DNA of 64,000 bases from Streptomyces flaveus (lineage in GTDB: Bacteria; Actinomycetota; Actinomycetes; Streptomycetales; Streptomycetaceae), in NCBI RefSeq assembly GCF_014647675.1, contig NZ_BMPQ01000002.1, positions 664,826-728,825 of the forward strand, written 5' to 3'. The translations under genes were made by a program, and so were the position numbers. Below the pieces are notes generated by a model that did not search any database, was not told where the DNA came from, and saw only the letters and a program-made list of their open reading frames with translations. Shown piece by piece: positions 8,326 to 16,995 of this stretch. Positions within the stretch are counted from its first letter, which is position 1, and every line of letters starts with the position of its first letter.

Positions 8326-9399
8326 GTGGATTTCTCCTCGCGTATACGGCTTGAGGTCCGCGTCACCCCTGCTGACGTGGGCAAACGTGTTTCGGTACGG
8401 CAGCTGGACGAAGACGCCCCCAAGGGTGAGAGGTTCACCGACACGGTTGGCGTTCTCACATCATGGGACGACGGTGTGCTGCTGATCACACGGCGGTCCG
8501 GGGAACGTGTCCGTATTCCGGAATCCTCCCTGGTCGCGGGCAAGGTGGTGCCGTCGGCGCCTGCCCGTCGCCGGGGCCCTTCGGCGTCGTACGAGGAGCT
8601 GGCGCGGGTCGCCGCGCGGGGCTGGCAGCCGGTGGAGCGGGAGCGGCTCGGCGACTGGGAGCTGCGGGCAGCCGCCGGATTCACACGGCGGGCCAACTCC
8701 GTCCTGCCGCTCGGCGATCCTGGCGTACCGCTCGACGAAGCGCTGTCGCTCGTACGGGACTGGTACGCGGCCCGCGGTCTGCCCGCGTACGTGCAGACCG
8801 CGACCGGGGCCGAGGGCACGCAGGAGCTGCTGTGCGCGGAGCTGGAGGGGCGGGGGTGGACGCGTGAGGTGAGCGCCGAGCTGTGGACCGGTGCACTGGC
8901 GCCGCTCGGTGATGTGCCGGACCCTGCCCGTCCGGTGGTCCTCTCCCGCACGGCGGACGAGGCGTGGCTGGGCCGCTACCAGCGCAAGGGCATGAGCGAT
9001 GTGGCCTTGAAGGTGTTGGGATGGGGGTCCCCCCGCTCGAGCGAAGCCGAGAGTGGGGGAGGGCCTTCGGTGTGGTTCGCGACGGTGCCCGGCGCCGATC
9101 CGGGTTCGCCGGCGGCGATCGGCCGCTGCGTGGTGGACGGCCGCTGGGCCGGTTTCGCCGCGGTCGAGGTGGATCCGTCGCTCCGCCGCCAGGGCTTGGC
9201 CACTATGGTGATGGGCGCCCTGGCCCGCCAGGCCCTGAGCGAGGGCGCCTCGGCGGCGTGGCTCCAGGTGGAGACGGAGAACGCGGGGGCGCGGGCGCTG
9301 TACGCGGGGATGGGGTTCGCGGCGCATCACGCGTACCACCACTACCGCGCGCCGGAGGCCCTGGAGAGCGACTCCGGCGGGCGCGCCGGAGCCCGGTAG
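8326..9399 (+). CDS. GNAT-family N-acetyltransferase with N-terminal extension
   Basis: 357 aa from the GTG at 8326 (VDFSSRIRLEVRVTP), preceded by AGGAGG at 8308-8313; a GTG at 8296 is in frame but weaker. The first 90 residues form a separate beta-rich domain. The C-terminal GNAT domain shows DPSLRRQGLATMVM (the acetyl-CoA loop R-x-x-G-x-A type) and TENAGARALYAGMGF. Substrate is unknown. A 41-base dispersed repeat (9021-9061) is inserted in frame and encodes GSPRSSEAESGGG, splitting the GNAT region between two strands without breaking the frame. The host gene appears intact apart from that. Confidence 0.82.
   Translation: MDFSSRIRLEVRVTPADVGKRVSVRQLDEDAPKGERFTDTVGVLTSWDDGVLLITRRSGERVRIPESSLVAGKVVPSAPARRRGPSASYEELARVAARGWQPVERERLGDWELRAAAGFTRRANSVLPLGDPGVPLDEALSLVRDWYAARGLPAYVQTATGAEGTQELLCAELEGRGWTREVSAELWTGALAPLGDVPDPARPVVLSRTADEAWLGRYQRKGMSDVALKVLGWGSPRSSEAESGGGPSVWFATVPGADPGSPAAIGRCVVDGRWAGFAAVEVDPSLRRQGLATMVMGALARQALSEGASAAWLQVETENAGARALYAGMGFAAHHAYHHYRAPEALESDSGGRAGAR
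9021..9061 (+). repeat. Streptomyces short dispersed element, in-frame copy
   Basis: The sequence begins ATGGGGGTCCCCCCGCTCGA and ends CGAGAGTGGGGGA, giving a G/C-run imperfect hairpin. A second copy in opposite orientation lies at 10349-10389. The two differ only in six central bases. This copy is inside the GNAT coding sequence. Confidence 0.8.
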
Positions 9400-9464
9400 T
9401 GCGGTGAAACTGGTGGAAGCAGCGCGCAGCGGTATCGATCGGCGTGAAAGGGCACGAGGCAGTT

Positions 9465-10316
9465 ATGGGTCCCCCTCATCCTCCTGGGCCGGAGCAGAGT
9501 GCCGTATGGCGGCGGCGGTTCGCTGATGAGGCGCGGGCCGAGCGGCCTGATCTGGCGACGCTGTGCCTTCTCATCGGCGCCGAAGCGGACGGGTCCCTGG
9601 ACGAGGCAGGCATGGACGCCGCTCAGATCGAACTGGACCGGCTGGCCGGGGAGTTGCCGTTCCGGCCGGGCGGGCCACGGGCCTGGGCGACGGCGCTGGC
9701 CGAGCATCTCGGCGGGCACCAGGGGTTCCGCGGTACGCCCGGTGACTATCAGCGGCTGGAGTCCTCGCTCCTGCACGCGGTGCTGCGGCGGCGGCGCGGG
9801 CTGCCCATCCTGCTCTCGGTGGTGTGGATGGAGGTCGCCCGCAGGGCCGGGGCACCCGTGTACGGGGTCGCCCTGCCGGGCCACTTCGTGGTCGGGTTCG
9901 GGGACGCGGAGGAGCAGGTGCTCGCCGATCCCTTTGATGGGGGACGGGTGTTGAGCGGGGGTGATGTGGAGTTGATGGTCGCGGGTGCGACGGGAGCCGC
10001 GCTGCATCCGTCGATGTTGGCGCCGGCTGATCCGTTGGAGGTGGTCGTGCGGATTCTCAACAACGTGCGGGCCTGGGCTGCGGCTCGGCCTGAGCGGTCG
10101 GATGTGGCGTTGTGGGGGGTGGAGCTGTCGTTGCTGTTGCCTTCGCATCCGGCTCGGTTGCGGTATGAGCGGGCGCAGTTGCTGGTGCGGCGGGGGGATT
10201 TCCTCCGGGGTGCGGCTGAGTTGGAGGCGTATGCGGAGGTGATCGGGGCAGTGGATGCAGCTGCTGCTGAGAAGGTGCGGGGGCAGGCGCATGAGGCTCG
10301 TGCCATGTTGAACTGA
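9465..10316 (+). CDS. SirB1/transglutaminase-like family protein
   Basis: 283 aa from the ATG at 9465, which follows CGAGG; a GTG at 9444 is an alternative. The block RLESSLLHAVLRRRRGLPILLSVVWMEVARRAG, followed by PVYGVALPGHFVVG and LADPFDGG, matches the SirB1 N-terminal (transglutaminase-like core 2) family. His in PGHF and Asp in ADPFDGG are the conserved positions. The C-terminal part is helical and TPR-like. The conserved Cys of true transglutaminases is absent, so enzymatic activity is doubtful. Function is unknown; related proteins accompany release factor methylation genes in other bacteria. Confidence 0.8.
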   Translation: MGPPHPPGPEQSAVWRRRFADEARAERPDLATLCLLIGAEADGSLDEAGMDAAQIELDRLAGELPFRPGGPRAWATALAEHLGGHQGFRGTPGDYQRLESSLLHAVLRRRRGLPILLSVVWMEVARRAGAPVYGVALPGHFVVGFGDAEEQVLADPFDGGRVLSGGDVELMVAGATGAALHPSMLAPADPLEVVVRILNNVRAWAAARPERSDVALWGVELSLLLPSHPARLRYERAQLLVRRGDFLRGAAELEAYAEVIGAVDAAAAEKVRGQAHEARAMLN

Positions 10317-10445
10317 ATGGGCGGGTGCGGGTGCGTTGGGGCTGGTCGCTCCCCCACTCTCGAACAGGCTCGAGCGGGGGGACCCCCATCGCGGCGGAGC
10401 CGCATATTGATACAGCCCCGCGCCCCTGGGGACGCTGCCCCTAGC
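10317..10445. repeat. Composite dispersed-repeat intergenic region
   Basis: It begins like the A element found at 44971 (GGTGCGGGTGCGTTGGGGCT, ending in TGGTCGC). It is then interrupted by the inverted B element at 10349-10389 and ends with CCCCGCGCCCCTG, the usual 3' part of the A element. It lies between convergent genes and may serve as a terminator. Confidence 0.6.
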
Positions 10446-10452
10446 CTGCGTT

Positions 10453-11067
10453 TTAAAGCCAGCCCTTCTCCCTTGCGATCCTCGCTGCCTCCGCCCTGTT
10501 CCGCACCGCCAGTTTCTGGATCGCCGTCGACAGGTAGTTGCGGACCGTGCCCTGCGACAAGTGCATAGCTTTCGCCAGCTCCGCGTTCGTCGAGCCGTCC
10601 TCCGCCGCTCGCAGCACCTCTCGCTCGCGGTCCGTCAGCGGGTTCGCGCCCTCCGCCAGTGCCGCTGCCGCCAAGGTCGGATCGATGACCCGCTCCCCCG
10701 CCAGTACCTTCCTCACCGCCTCCGCCAACTGGGCCGCCGGGGCGTCCTTGACGAGGAAGGCGTCGGCGCCGGACTCCATGGCGCTGCGGAGGTAGCCGGG
10801 GCGGCCGAAGGTGGTGAGGACGACCAGTTTTACGGCCGGGAGTTCCCGGTGGACCTGAGCCGCCGCCTCGATGCCCGTCATGCCCGGCATCTCGATGTCC
10901 AGGAGGGCCACGTCGACGTCGTGGGCGCGGGCCGCCGCCAGCACTTCGTCGCCTCTTGCCACTTGGGCGACGACCTCGATGTCGTCCTCCAGGCCCAGCA
11001 GTGCGGCCAGTGCCTCGCGGACCATCGACTGGTCCTCGGCCAGCAGGACCTTGATCGTGCGGCTCAT
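10453..11067 (-). CDS. NarL/LuxR-family response regulator
   Basis: 204 aa. The receiver domain occupies residues 1-118 with the acidic pair EDQ (11-12), phosphoacceptor Asp57 in LLDIEMPG and Lys in FLVKDAPA. The C-terminal LuxR HTH reads LTDREREVLRAAEDGSTNAELAKAMHLSQGTVRNYLS. The ATG overlaps the stop of the kinase gene (ATGA), so the pair is co-translated. It probably controls its own ABC exporter operon, as DesR/LiaR-like systems do; that is inferred from position only. Confidence 0.93.
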   Translation of the reverse strand: MSRTIKVLLAEDQSMVREALAALLGLEDDIEVVAQVARGDEVLAAARAHDVDVALLDIEMPGMTGIEAAAQVHRELPAVKLVVLTTFGRPGYLRSAMESGADAFLVKDAPAAQLAEAVRKVLAGERVIDPTLAAAALAEGANPLTDREREVLRAAEDGSTNAELAKAMHLSQGTVRNYLSTAIQKLAVRNRAEAARIAREKGWL

Positions 11068-12227
11068 GTGCCGGATCCTACGTCGGTCGTCCGGCCGGCG
11101 GGGGCCCGGGCGACCAGGCGGAAGCCGTGTCCGACGCGGCCTGCCTCGAGGCTGCCGCCCGCCTTCTCCAGGCGTTCGGTAAGGCCCGTGAGGCCGTGGC
11201 CGGGACTGCCACCGGGGCTGCCGGAGCCGTTGTCCTGCACGGAGAGTTCGAGCATCGGGCCGTCGAGGGTCTGGCGGAGGAGGAGTTCCACCGTGCAGCG
11301 GTGGGCGCCGCTGTGGCGTACGACGTTGGTGACCGCCTCGCGCAGGGCCCAGGCGAGGGCTGTCTCGCTGTCCTCCGGGACGCCGGTGAGGTCAGGATCG
11401 GCGGGCGGCAGGTCGACGGTGATTCCGGCGGTGGTCAACGCGACCTGGGCGCCTGCCAGTTCGGCGACGAGGCGGGGACGGCGGTAACCCGACACCGCCT
11501 CGCGTACGTCGACGAGGGCCTGGCGGCTGACGTGTTCGATGTCGGCGACCTGCTGGGCCGCCTTGTCGGGGTGGGCGGGGAGCATACGGCCGGCGAGTTC
11601 GCTCTTCAGCGTGATCAGGGACAGGGAGTGGCCCAGCAGGTCGTGCAGGTCGCGGGCCAGGCGCAGGCGTTCCTCGTTGGCGGCGAGTTGGGCGACCGTG
11701 GTGCGGGCCTCGCGCAACTCGATGGTCGTACGGACGAGTTCGCGGATGCCGGTCATGGAGAAGCCGCCGAGGAGGGCCGGGAAGAGCAGTCCGGCCAGGT
11801 AGGACGTGCCGCCGGGGACGGCGAGGGCGACGCCGGTCAACAGGGCGGACACGGCCGGGATGGTCCAGCGGGCGAGGTGGAACGAGAGGGCCGCGCCGGA
11901 GGAGATGGCGACGTACACGAACAGGACGAGCCATTCGCGGCCCAGGGTGAGCGAGAGGACGGTCGACTGGGTGGCCAGGACGGCCACCGAGCCGAGGACG
12001 ACGCCGTTGGTCTCGCCGCGTCCGGTGCGGAAGATCAGGGCGAAGTACCAGGCGACGAAGGCGACCAGGCCGATCCAGCCGAGGACGCGGACGCCGTCGC
12101 TGTGGCCTCCGTGCAGCAGGTCGGAGACGGGCGCGCTCAGATAGGCGAGCCAGATGCCGATCCACAGCAGCTTGACGGCCTTCTGCCGGCGGTTCTGCGG
12201 GCGCTGCCCGATGCCGATGCCGCTCAC
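11064..12227 (-). CDS. Two-component sensor histidine kinase (HisKA_3, DesK-like)
   Basis: 387 aa from the GTG at 12227, which overlaps the permease stop (GTGA). About five membrane helices fill residues 20-155, with little extracytoplasmic sequence, suggesting membrane or cell-envelope sensing. The dimerisation/phosphorylation motif is LARDLHDLLGHSLSL (His at about 195). The HATPase_c domain has WALREAVTNVVRHSGAH (N box) and DNGSGSPGGSPGHGLTGL (G boxes). It is the partner of the adjacent response regulator. Upstream in-frame codons belong to the overlapping ABC genes and are not used. Confidence 0.92.
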   Translation of the reverse strand: MSGIGIGQRPQNRRQKAVKLLWIGIWLAYLSAPVSDLLHGGHSDGVRVLGWIGLVAFVAWYFALIFRTGRGETNGVVLGSVAVLATQSTVLSLTLGREWLVLFVYVAISSGAALSFHLARWTIPAVSALLTGVALAVPGGTSYLAGLLFPALLGGFSMTGIRELVRTTIELREARTTVAQLAANEERLRLARDLHDLLGHSLSLITLKSELAGRMLPAHPDKAAQQVADIEHVSRQALVDVREAVSGYRRPRLVAELAGAQVALTTAGITVDLPPADPDLTGVPEDSETALAWALREAVTNVVRHSGAHRCTVELLLRQTLDGPMLELSVQDNGSGSPGGSPGHGLTGLTERLEKAGGSLEAGRVGHGFRLVARAPAGRTTDVGSGT

Positions 12228-12964
12228 GCCTTCAGCGTGTCCTTCCGGTACAGCCAGGCCGCACCGCCGGTGAACAGGGCGAAGAAGACGGCGAGGACGG
12301 CGATGTCCTTGGCGTGCGGCGCCTGGCTCTGCTCGATCGCCTGCCCCAGGGCAGCGTACGCGTGCGTGGGCGCCCACTTGGCGATGTCCTGCAGCCAGTC
12401 CGGGAAGGTCGTCGTCGGCATCCACAGACCGCCGAGGATGGACAGCCCGAAGTACGTGATCATCGTGATCGGGCGGACCGCGTCCCCGCTCGCGAGATAG
12501 CCGATGGCCACGCCGAGCGCCGCGAAGACGAGGCTGCCGGCCCAGATCGCGCCGGTCAGGGCGAGCCACTGCCAGGCGTCCAGACGTACGCCCTTCACGG
12601 TCGCGGCGACCACGAAGACGATCACGATCGACGGCAGACTCACCACGGCCGCGCTCGCCGTCTTCGCGAGGACGTACCCGCGGCCCGGCAACGGCGTCAG
12701 CCGCAACTGCCGTACCCAGCCGCTCTCCCGCTCCTTGGCGATGCGCTCGCTGTTGCCCATGAGGACGGCGGTGAGGGCGCCGAAGGAGGCCATGGAGACC
12801 ATCATGTACGTCGGGAGCGTCAGGCCCGTCCCGTCGACCTTCGTGGTGCTGTCGGCGCTGCCCGCGATGAGCAGGAAGAGGACCGACGGGTACAGCACGG
12901 AGAAGAACAGGAACTTGCGGTTGCGCAGGGCGCGGGTCAGCTCGAGCCCGATGAGACTGTTCAT
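12224..12964 (-). CDS. ABC-2 type transporter permease
   Basis: 246 aa with six predicted membrane helices, for example FFSVLYPSVLFLLIAG, TYMMVSMASFGALTAVLMG, VVSLPSIVIVFVVAA and DIAVLAVFFALFTGGAAWLY. ERESGWVRQLRLTPLPGRGYVLAK is the typical cytoplasmic coupling region of the ABC-2 family. It works with the ATPase encoded just upstream (4-base ATGA overlap) as an exporter of unknown substrate, possibly a drug or lipid. Confidence 0.9.
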   Translation of the reverse strand: MNSLIGLELTRALRNRKFLFFSVLYPSVLFLLIAGSADSTTKVDGTGLTLPTYMMVSMASFGALTAVLMGNSERIAKERESGWVRQLRLTPLPGRGYVLAKTASAAVVSLPSIVIVFVVAATVKGVRLDAWQWLALTGAIWAGSLVFAALGVAIGYLASGDAVRPITMITYFGLSILGGLWMPTTTFPDWLQDIAKWAPTHAYAALGQAIEQSQAPHAKDIAVLAVFFALFTGGAAWLYRKDTLKA

Positions 12965-13872
12965 CGCGTACGGGCCTCCTCGGCCTCGGTGATGGCCACG
13001 AACGCCTGCTCCAGGCCGAGCCCGGCGACTTCGAGGTTGCGGGGGTAGGCGCCGAGGCCGTAGAGGGCGTGGACGGTGGCGTCGGCGTCGGCGGACTGGA
13101 TGCGGACGGTGTGGCCGGACACGTCGAGATGCGTGAGGAAGGGCAGCGCCCGCAGCGCGGCCTCGTCGATGGAATCCCGCAGGTCGAAGGAGATCCTCCG
13201 TGCTCCAGCCTTCGCCTTGATCTCGGCCGCCGTGCCGTCGGCCAGCAGCCGGCCCCGGTGCAGCACCAGCACCCGGTCGGCGATGGCGTCGGCCTCTTCG
13301 AGGTAGTGCGTGGCGAACAGCACGGTCCGACCCTGGTCGGCCTGCTCGCGCATGGTCGCCCAGAAGGCCTGGCGGGTGGTGACATCCATGCCGGTGGTCG
13401 GCTCGTCCAGGACGATCAGGTCGCTGTCGCCGGCGGTCGCCAGGGCGAAGCGGACGCGCTGGGCCTGGCCGCCGGAGAGCTTGTTGACCTTGCGGTCGGC
13501 GATCTGCGCGATCCCGGCGCGGGCGAGGACGTCGTTCGCCGGGTACGGCTTCGGGTGCAGCGCGCAGGCCAGCCGCACCAGCTCCGCGACCATGACCTCG
13601 TCCATCAGCCCGCCGCTCTGCAGCATCGCGCCCACCCGCCCGGCGACGATAGCCTCACGCGGCCCCGTCCCGAAGACCCGGACCGTGCCGCTGTCGGGCT
13701 GCTTGAGACCGAGCAGCAGATCGAGCGTCGTCGACTTACCGGCACCGTTGGGCCCCAGCAGCGCCACGGTCTCCCCCGGGTGCAGGGTCAGGCTCAGTCC
13801 GTCCACGGCCCTGACGGTGCCGTATGTCTTGCTCACCTGGTCGAATGCGACCACCGAGGCTGTTGTAGTCAT
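12961..13872 (-). CDS. ABC transporter ATP-binding protein (DrrA/CcmA type)
   Basis: 303 aa. Walker A is GPNGAGKST, the signature is LSGGQAQRVRFALA, and Walker B is LIVLDEPTTGMD followed by the switch His in FATHYLEEAD. The C-terminal 80 residues form the DUF4162-like domain of exporter ATPases. It is the first gene of a four-gene operon (ATPase, permease, kinase, regulator) in which every junction is a 4-base overlap. Confidence 0.94.
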   Translation of the reverse strand: MTTTASVVAFDQVSKTYGTVRAVDGLSLTLHPGETVALLGPNGAGKSTTLDLLLGLKQPDSGTVRVFGTGPREAIVAGRVGAMLQSGGLMDEVMVAELVRLACALHPKPYPANDVLARAGIAQIADRKVNKLSGGQAQRVRFALATAGDSDLIVLDEPTTGMDVTTRQAFWATMREQADQGRTVLFATHYLEEADAIADRVLVLHRGRLLADGTAAEIKAKAGARRISFDLRDSIDEAALRALPFLTHLDVSGHTVRIQSADADATVHALYGLGAYPRNLEVAGLGLEQAFVAITEAEEARTR

Positions 13873-13932
13873 ACGGCCATGGTGGCTTCGGGCGTGCGGC
13901 CGCGGGCAGTGTCGGCCGTCCGGAGTGCCGCG

Positions 13933-13944
13933 TGACAGATGTCA
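13933..13944. promoter_or_regulatory. Palindrome upstream of the ABC/two-component operon
   Basis: TGACAGATGTCA, 61 bases upstream of the ATPase start. It is a 5-bp inverted repeat with a 2-base centre, a size suited to a LuxR-type dimer. It is a candidate binding site for the operon's own regulator; no second copy was seen. Confidence 0.35.
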
Positions 13945-14082
13945 GGTCGTGCCCTGACCGACCCGCCGTGGTGCGCGCCTACACAGGCAAGAACTCATGG
14001 CATGGACACGTAAACGCAGATAGCTTGATCACCACTCGGCCCGACCCGCCGGGCAAAACCACCACACAAGGGGGAATCTGTG

Positions 14083-14412
14083 ATGCGCAAACTCCTCGCC
14101 GGCGCCGCCACCACCATGGTCGCCGTGGCCAGCCTCGCCTTCTCTGCTCCGGCGCAGGCTGCGTCGTCCGACACGGTCTCGGTCCAGGCGATCAACTGCA
14201 TTGCCAAGGAGAGCGTACGGATCCGGAAGTCGAAGTCGACCAGCGCGACCTCCCTCGGGCTCTTCCCCAAGGGGGCGGGGGCGGAATGCGGCGGCTCTAC
14301 GGAGGGGGGAACCTACACCGCCTGCGGCCACACCAACGGATTCTTCTGGATCGCGATCAACTACCAGGGCATCAAGGGCTACGTGGCTCTGTACTGCATC
14401 ACGCGTCCGTGA
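14083..14412 (+). CDS. Small secreted SH3-like protein
   Basis: 109 aa from the ATG at 14083 (a GTG at 14080 is directly adjacent). Signal peptide MRKLLAGAATTMVAVASLAFSAPAQA is followed by an approximately 80-residue domain. That domain shows VRIRKSKSTSATSLGLFPKGAG and FFWIAINYQGIKGYVALYC, the pattern of bacterial SH3 domains. It has four Cys residues likely paired in disulfides outside the cell. Such proteins often bind the cell wall or other extracellular ligands; the target is unknown. Confidence 0.8.
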   Translation: MRKLLAGAATTMVAVASLAFSAPAQAASSDTVSVQAINCIAKESVRIRKSKSTSATSLGLFPKGAGAECGGSTEGGTYTACGHTNGFFWIAINYQGIKGYVALYCITRP

Positions 14413-14424
14413 CCGTGTGAAGCC

Positions 14425-14459
14425 CGTGCAGGCCCGTCCTCCCAGGACGGGCCTGCACG
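14425..14459. terminator. Bidirectional terminator
   Basis: Perfect 16-bp arms (14425-14440 and 14444-14459) with a 3-base loop. It lies between convergent genes. Confidence 0.85.
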
Positions 14460-14471
14460 CGTTGGCGGAAG

Positions 14472-16829
14472 TCAGTTCGGATTGGTGTCGATGACCCCGA
14501 CGCGCTCCGCCTCCGTCTTGCCGCGCAGCGCCTTGCGCAGCGCCGAGACGACGTCCTGCGGCAGCACGTCGCGCTTGCCGGTGGCGGTGGTGATCTGCAC
14601 GCCGTCGAAGGTCGTGCCGTACGCCTCCTTGAGCGCCTCGAGGTCGTACGTCTCCACGAGCTTGCCGTCTATGGCCTTGAAGCTGAGGATCTTCGGCAGG
14701 GACACGGGGCCGAACGGGATGGAGTGCGCCGCGTCGGTCTGAATGGTGACCCGCTCGGACATCGCGGGCTCCGCGAACTCCTTCATCACCCGGTCGACCT
14801 CGGCGTTAGACACCGCCGGCTCCTTCGTCGTGGTCGGAACCTGAACGGTGCCCGGCTTGCCGGTCTCCACCTGCGTGCGGTACGCCTCCTCGACGGCCTT
14901 CGTCGACTGGGCGACGGCGATGCCCTTGCCCGCCTTGCCGTACACGGGGACGGCCTTGCCCGACTCGAACTTGATCGTGCCCTCGGTCGCCGTTCCGGCG
15001 CCGCCCGCGGCGCGCTCCAGGGCGGCCCGCAGCTTCTCCCCGTCGACGGGCATCTCGGGCTGGACGACACGCTCGCCGCCGAACAGCGAACCGATCACCG
15101 ACACGGGGTTGTAGTCAGCGCCCGCCGCGCCACGCACCGTGGCCTGGGTGTCGAACTGGAGGCCCGCCTGGTCCGGCTGGAGCGACACCGTCTCGCCGTC
15201 GACGGACAGCTTCAACGGAGCGTCCGTACTTTTCCCGAAGGCCTCGTCGAGCTTCTGGACCGCCTCGTCGCGGGTGCCGCCGCCGATGTCGACGCCGAGC
15301 ACGGTGGTGCCCTTGGGCACGTCGGAGTGGTTCATGAGCAGCCCGGCGCCGTACGCGATACCGGCGACGCCCACCACGCCGACCCCCAGGAGCACCAGCT
15401 TGTTGCGTCCCTTCTTCTTCGGCTTCGAGGCCGCGGGCACGGTCGGCGAGACCGGCTCGGGCAGCTTCGGGGGCTGGTGCGTCATCGCTCCGTCGGAGGG
15501 CGCGCCGGGTCCGAACGGCGAGTTCTGGTGCGACGGTACGACGGGAATGCCGCTGGTCAGGGTGTGCCCGGAGACGTTCTCGCCGGGTCCGCCTGCATAA
15601 CCGGGCGGTTCGGGTGCCGGCTTCTGCGGGGTGAGGATCGCGGTGTCGTCGCTCAGGCCGCCGCTGAGGTGAGCGGGGCCACCGGCTGGGGCGCCGGGTC
15701 CACCGGGCCCTCCGGGAGCACTCGGCCGACCCGGTCCACCGGAAGCACCATGGCTGCCCGGGACTCCCTGACCGCCAGGCCCGCCGGGACCACTGATCCC
15801 GCCAGGACCACCGAAACTGTCAGGGCCTCGCTGGCCCCCCGGCCGCCCGGCACCGGCAGGCGCCGCCAACGGCCCGTCGCCCGTGACCGGGCCACCGGTC
15901 GGCCCCGAGGGACCGCCCGGTCCACCTGGGCCACCCGGACCGCCTGGGCCGCTCTGGCCACCGCGGCCCCCTTCGGAGAAGTACGGCAGATCATCGCGCC
16001 GCGACACGTCGTCACCGGAACCGGCACCGCCACCGTTCGCGTCCCCAGGGCCATCCCCGCTACCGGCCGCCCCCAACGGCCCAGCCGCCAGCACACTGGA
16101 AACGTCGAAGGACCCGGTACCGCCACCATGCCCCGGCGCCACAGCACTGGTACCGCCCGCACCGGGCAGCCCCGCACCGTTCGTACCGTTCGCCTTCCCA
16201 CCACCGGGCCGAGGCGTTCCACCAGGACGCGCACCCGCACCGGGACCGGGACGAGTACCGGCAGCACCCGCCCCACCGGAGGCACCCGGACCCGAGCCCG
16301 TACCCGCCGAACCGACGGAGATACCCGCCCCGTTGCTCGGGCCACCGCCCTGACCGCCCTTGGGCGCGCCGGACCTACGAGGGGCGAACCACTCGCTCGT
16401 CTTCTCCTCGGCGGGAGCGCCGGAGCCGGAAGAGGCCGCGGGCGCGGGATCCGAGGACCTGGGCGCACCCGGGGAAGCGCTCGGCCCGGCGTCGGCCGCG
16501 GCCGACGCCGGTCTGGCCGACGCGGACCCGTGGGCACCGTTCGTACTCGTCGTGCTAGTCGACGAGCCGCTGTCGGAACTCTCCGAGTCCGCGACGGGCG
16601 TCCGCATGACGACCGGCGGAATGGGCCTTGATCCAGGGATGTTGATCCGGATCCGCGTCGTCAGCGTGGTCTCGGTCTTGATTTCCTCCGGCCGTTCACC
16701 GGCGGAACGCCCCGCGTCGGCACCGTCTTCGGAAACCGTGGGGGTCCCGTACGGCGGCGTGCCCGACGGGTAGGCGGTTCCGCCGCGCCCGTTGGGCCCG
16801 GAGGACGAACTGTCAGTTTCACGACTCAA
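14472..16829 (-). CDS. Large single-pass membrane protein with PG_binding_4 domains and collagen-like region
   Basis: 785 aa. Residues 1-90 are Ser/Thr-rich. Roughly 90-390 are Gly/Pro-rich and include runs of GPGGPGG collagen-like triplets. A basic stretch (SKPKKKGRNK) precedes one membrane helix (LVLLGVGVVGVAGIAYGAGLLM, about residue 475). The exterior part has GTTVLGVDIGGGTRDEAVQKL followed by VSLQPDQAGLQFD and the VPVYGKAGKGIAV region. This is the repeated domain found ahead of VanW and L,D-transpeptidase domains (PG_binding_4). No YkuD or VanW catalytic domain follows, so it probably binds peptidoglycan without modifying it. The long disordered cytoplasmic tail is unusual. Confidence 0.82.
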   Translation of the reverse strand: MSRETDSSSSGPNGRGGTAYPSGTPPYGTPTVSEDGADAGRSAGERPEEIKTETTLTTRIRINIPGSRPIPPVVMRTPVADSESSDSGSSTSTTSTNGAHGSASARPASAAADAGPSASPGAPRSSDPAPAASSGSGAPAEEKTSEWFAPRRSGAPKGGQGGGPSNGAGISVGSAGTGSGPGASGGAGAAGTRPGPGAGARPGGTPRPGGGKANGTNGAGLPGAGGTSAVAPGHGGGTGSFDVSSVLAAGPLGAAGSGDGPGDANGGGAGSGDDVSRRDDLPYFSEGGRGGQSGPGGPGGPGGPGGPSGPTGGPVTGDGPLAAPAGAGRPGGQRGPDSFGGPGGISGPGGPGGQGVPGSHGASGGPGRPSAPGGPGGPGAPAGGPAHLSGGLSDDTAILTPQKPAPEPPGYAGGPGENVSGHTLTSGIPVVPSHQNSPFGPGAPSDGAMTHQPPKLPEPVSPTVPAASKPKKKGRNKLVLLGVGVVGVAGIAYGAGLLMNHSDVPKGTTVLGVDIGGGTRDEAVQKLDEAFGKSTDAPLKLSVDGETVSLQPDQAGLQFDTQATVRGAAGADYNPVSVIGSLFGGERVVQPEMPVDGEKLRAALERAAGGAGTATEGTIKFESGKAVPVYGKAGKGIAVAQSTKAVEEAYRTQVETGKPGTVQVPTTTKEPAVSNAEVDRVMKEFAEPAMSERVTIQTDAAHSIPFGPVSLPKILSFKAIDGKLVETYDLEALKEAYGTTFDGVQITTATGKRDVLPQDVVSALRKALRGKTEAERVGVIDTNPN
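15653..15960 (-). repeat. Collagen-like GPG-coding tract
   Basis: Degenerate 9-base repeats encoding Gly-Pro-Gly/Gly-X-Pro triplets within the large membrane protein, densest at about 15900-15960. The tract is prone to slippage. It is long enough to produce spurious Arg/Pro-rich open frames on both strands. Confidence 0.75.
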
Positions 16830-16995
16830 GGCAGGTTCTCCCGGTTGGCTCCGCCGCCCGTGTACTCGACCTCAACCTCGTTTCGGGCGGCTCGGCGGCG
16901 CGCACCACCATACTGGCCATCACTGGTGCTTATCCGGCGACCGCTGAGGAAACCCACACCGGACCCCCACCCGCGTTCTGCGGCGAAGTAGTACG

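Noticed and set aside
11064..13385. 773-residue minus-strand frame suggesting an ABC-kinase fusion
   Set aside because: The kinase frame is open upstream by chance through the permease and ATPase genes. The upstream part is not protein-like, and a GTGA-coupled GTG at 12227 is the better start.
15900..15960. Possible tandem repeat of regulatory sites
   Set aside because: It is the coding sequence for collagen-like triplets; the periodicity is by codon.
14724..16631. 635-residue plus-strand frame
   Set aside because: Antisense shadow of the PG_binding_4 gene; its Arg/Thr/Gly composition mirrors the repeat tract on the other strand.
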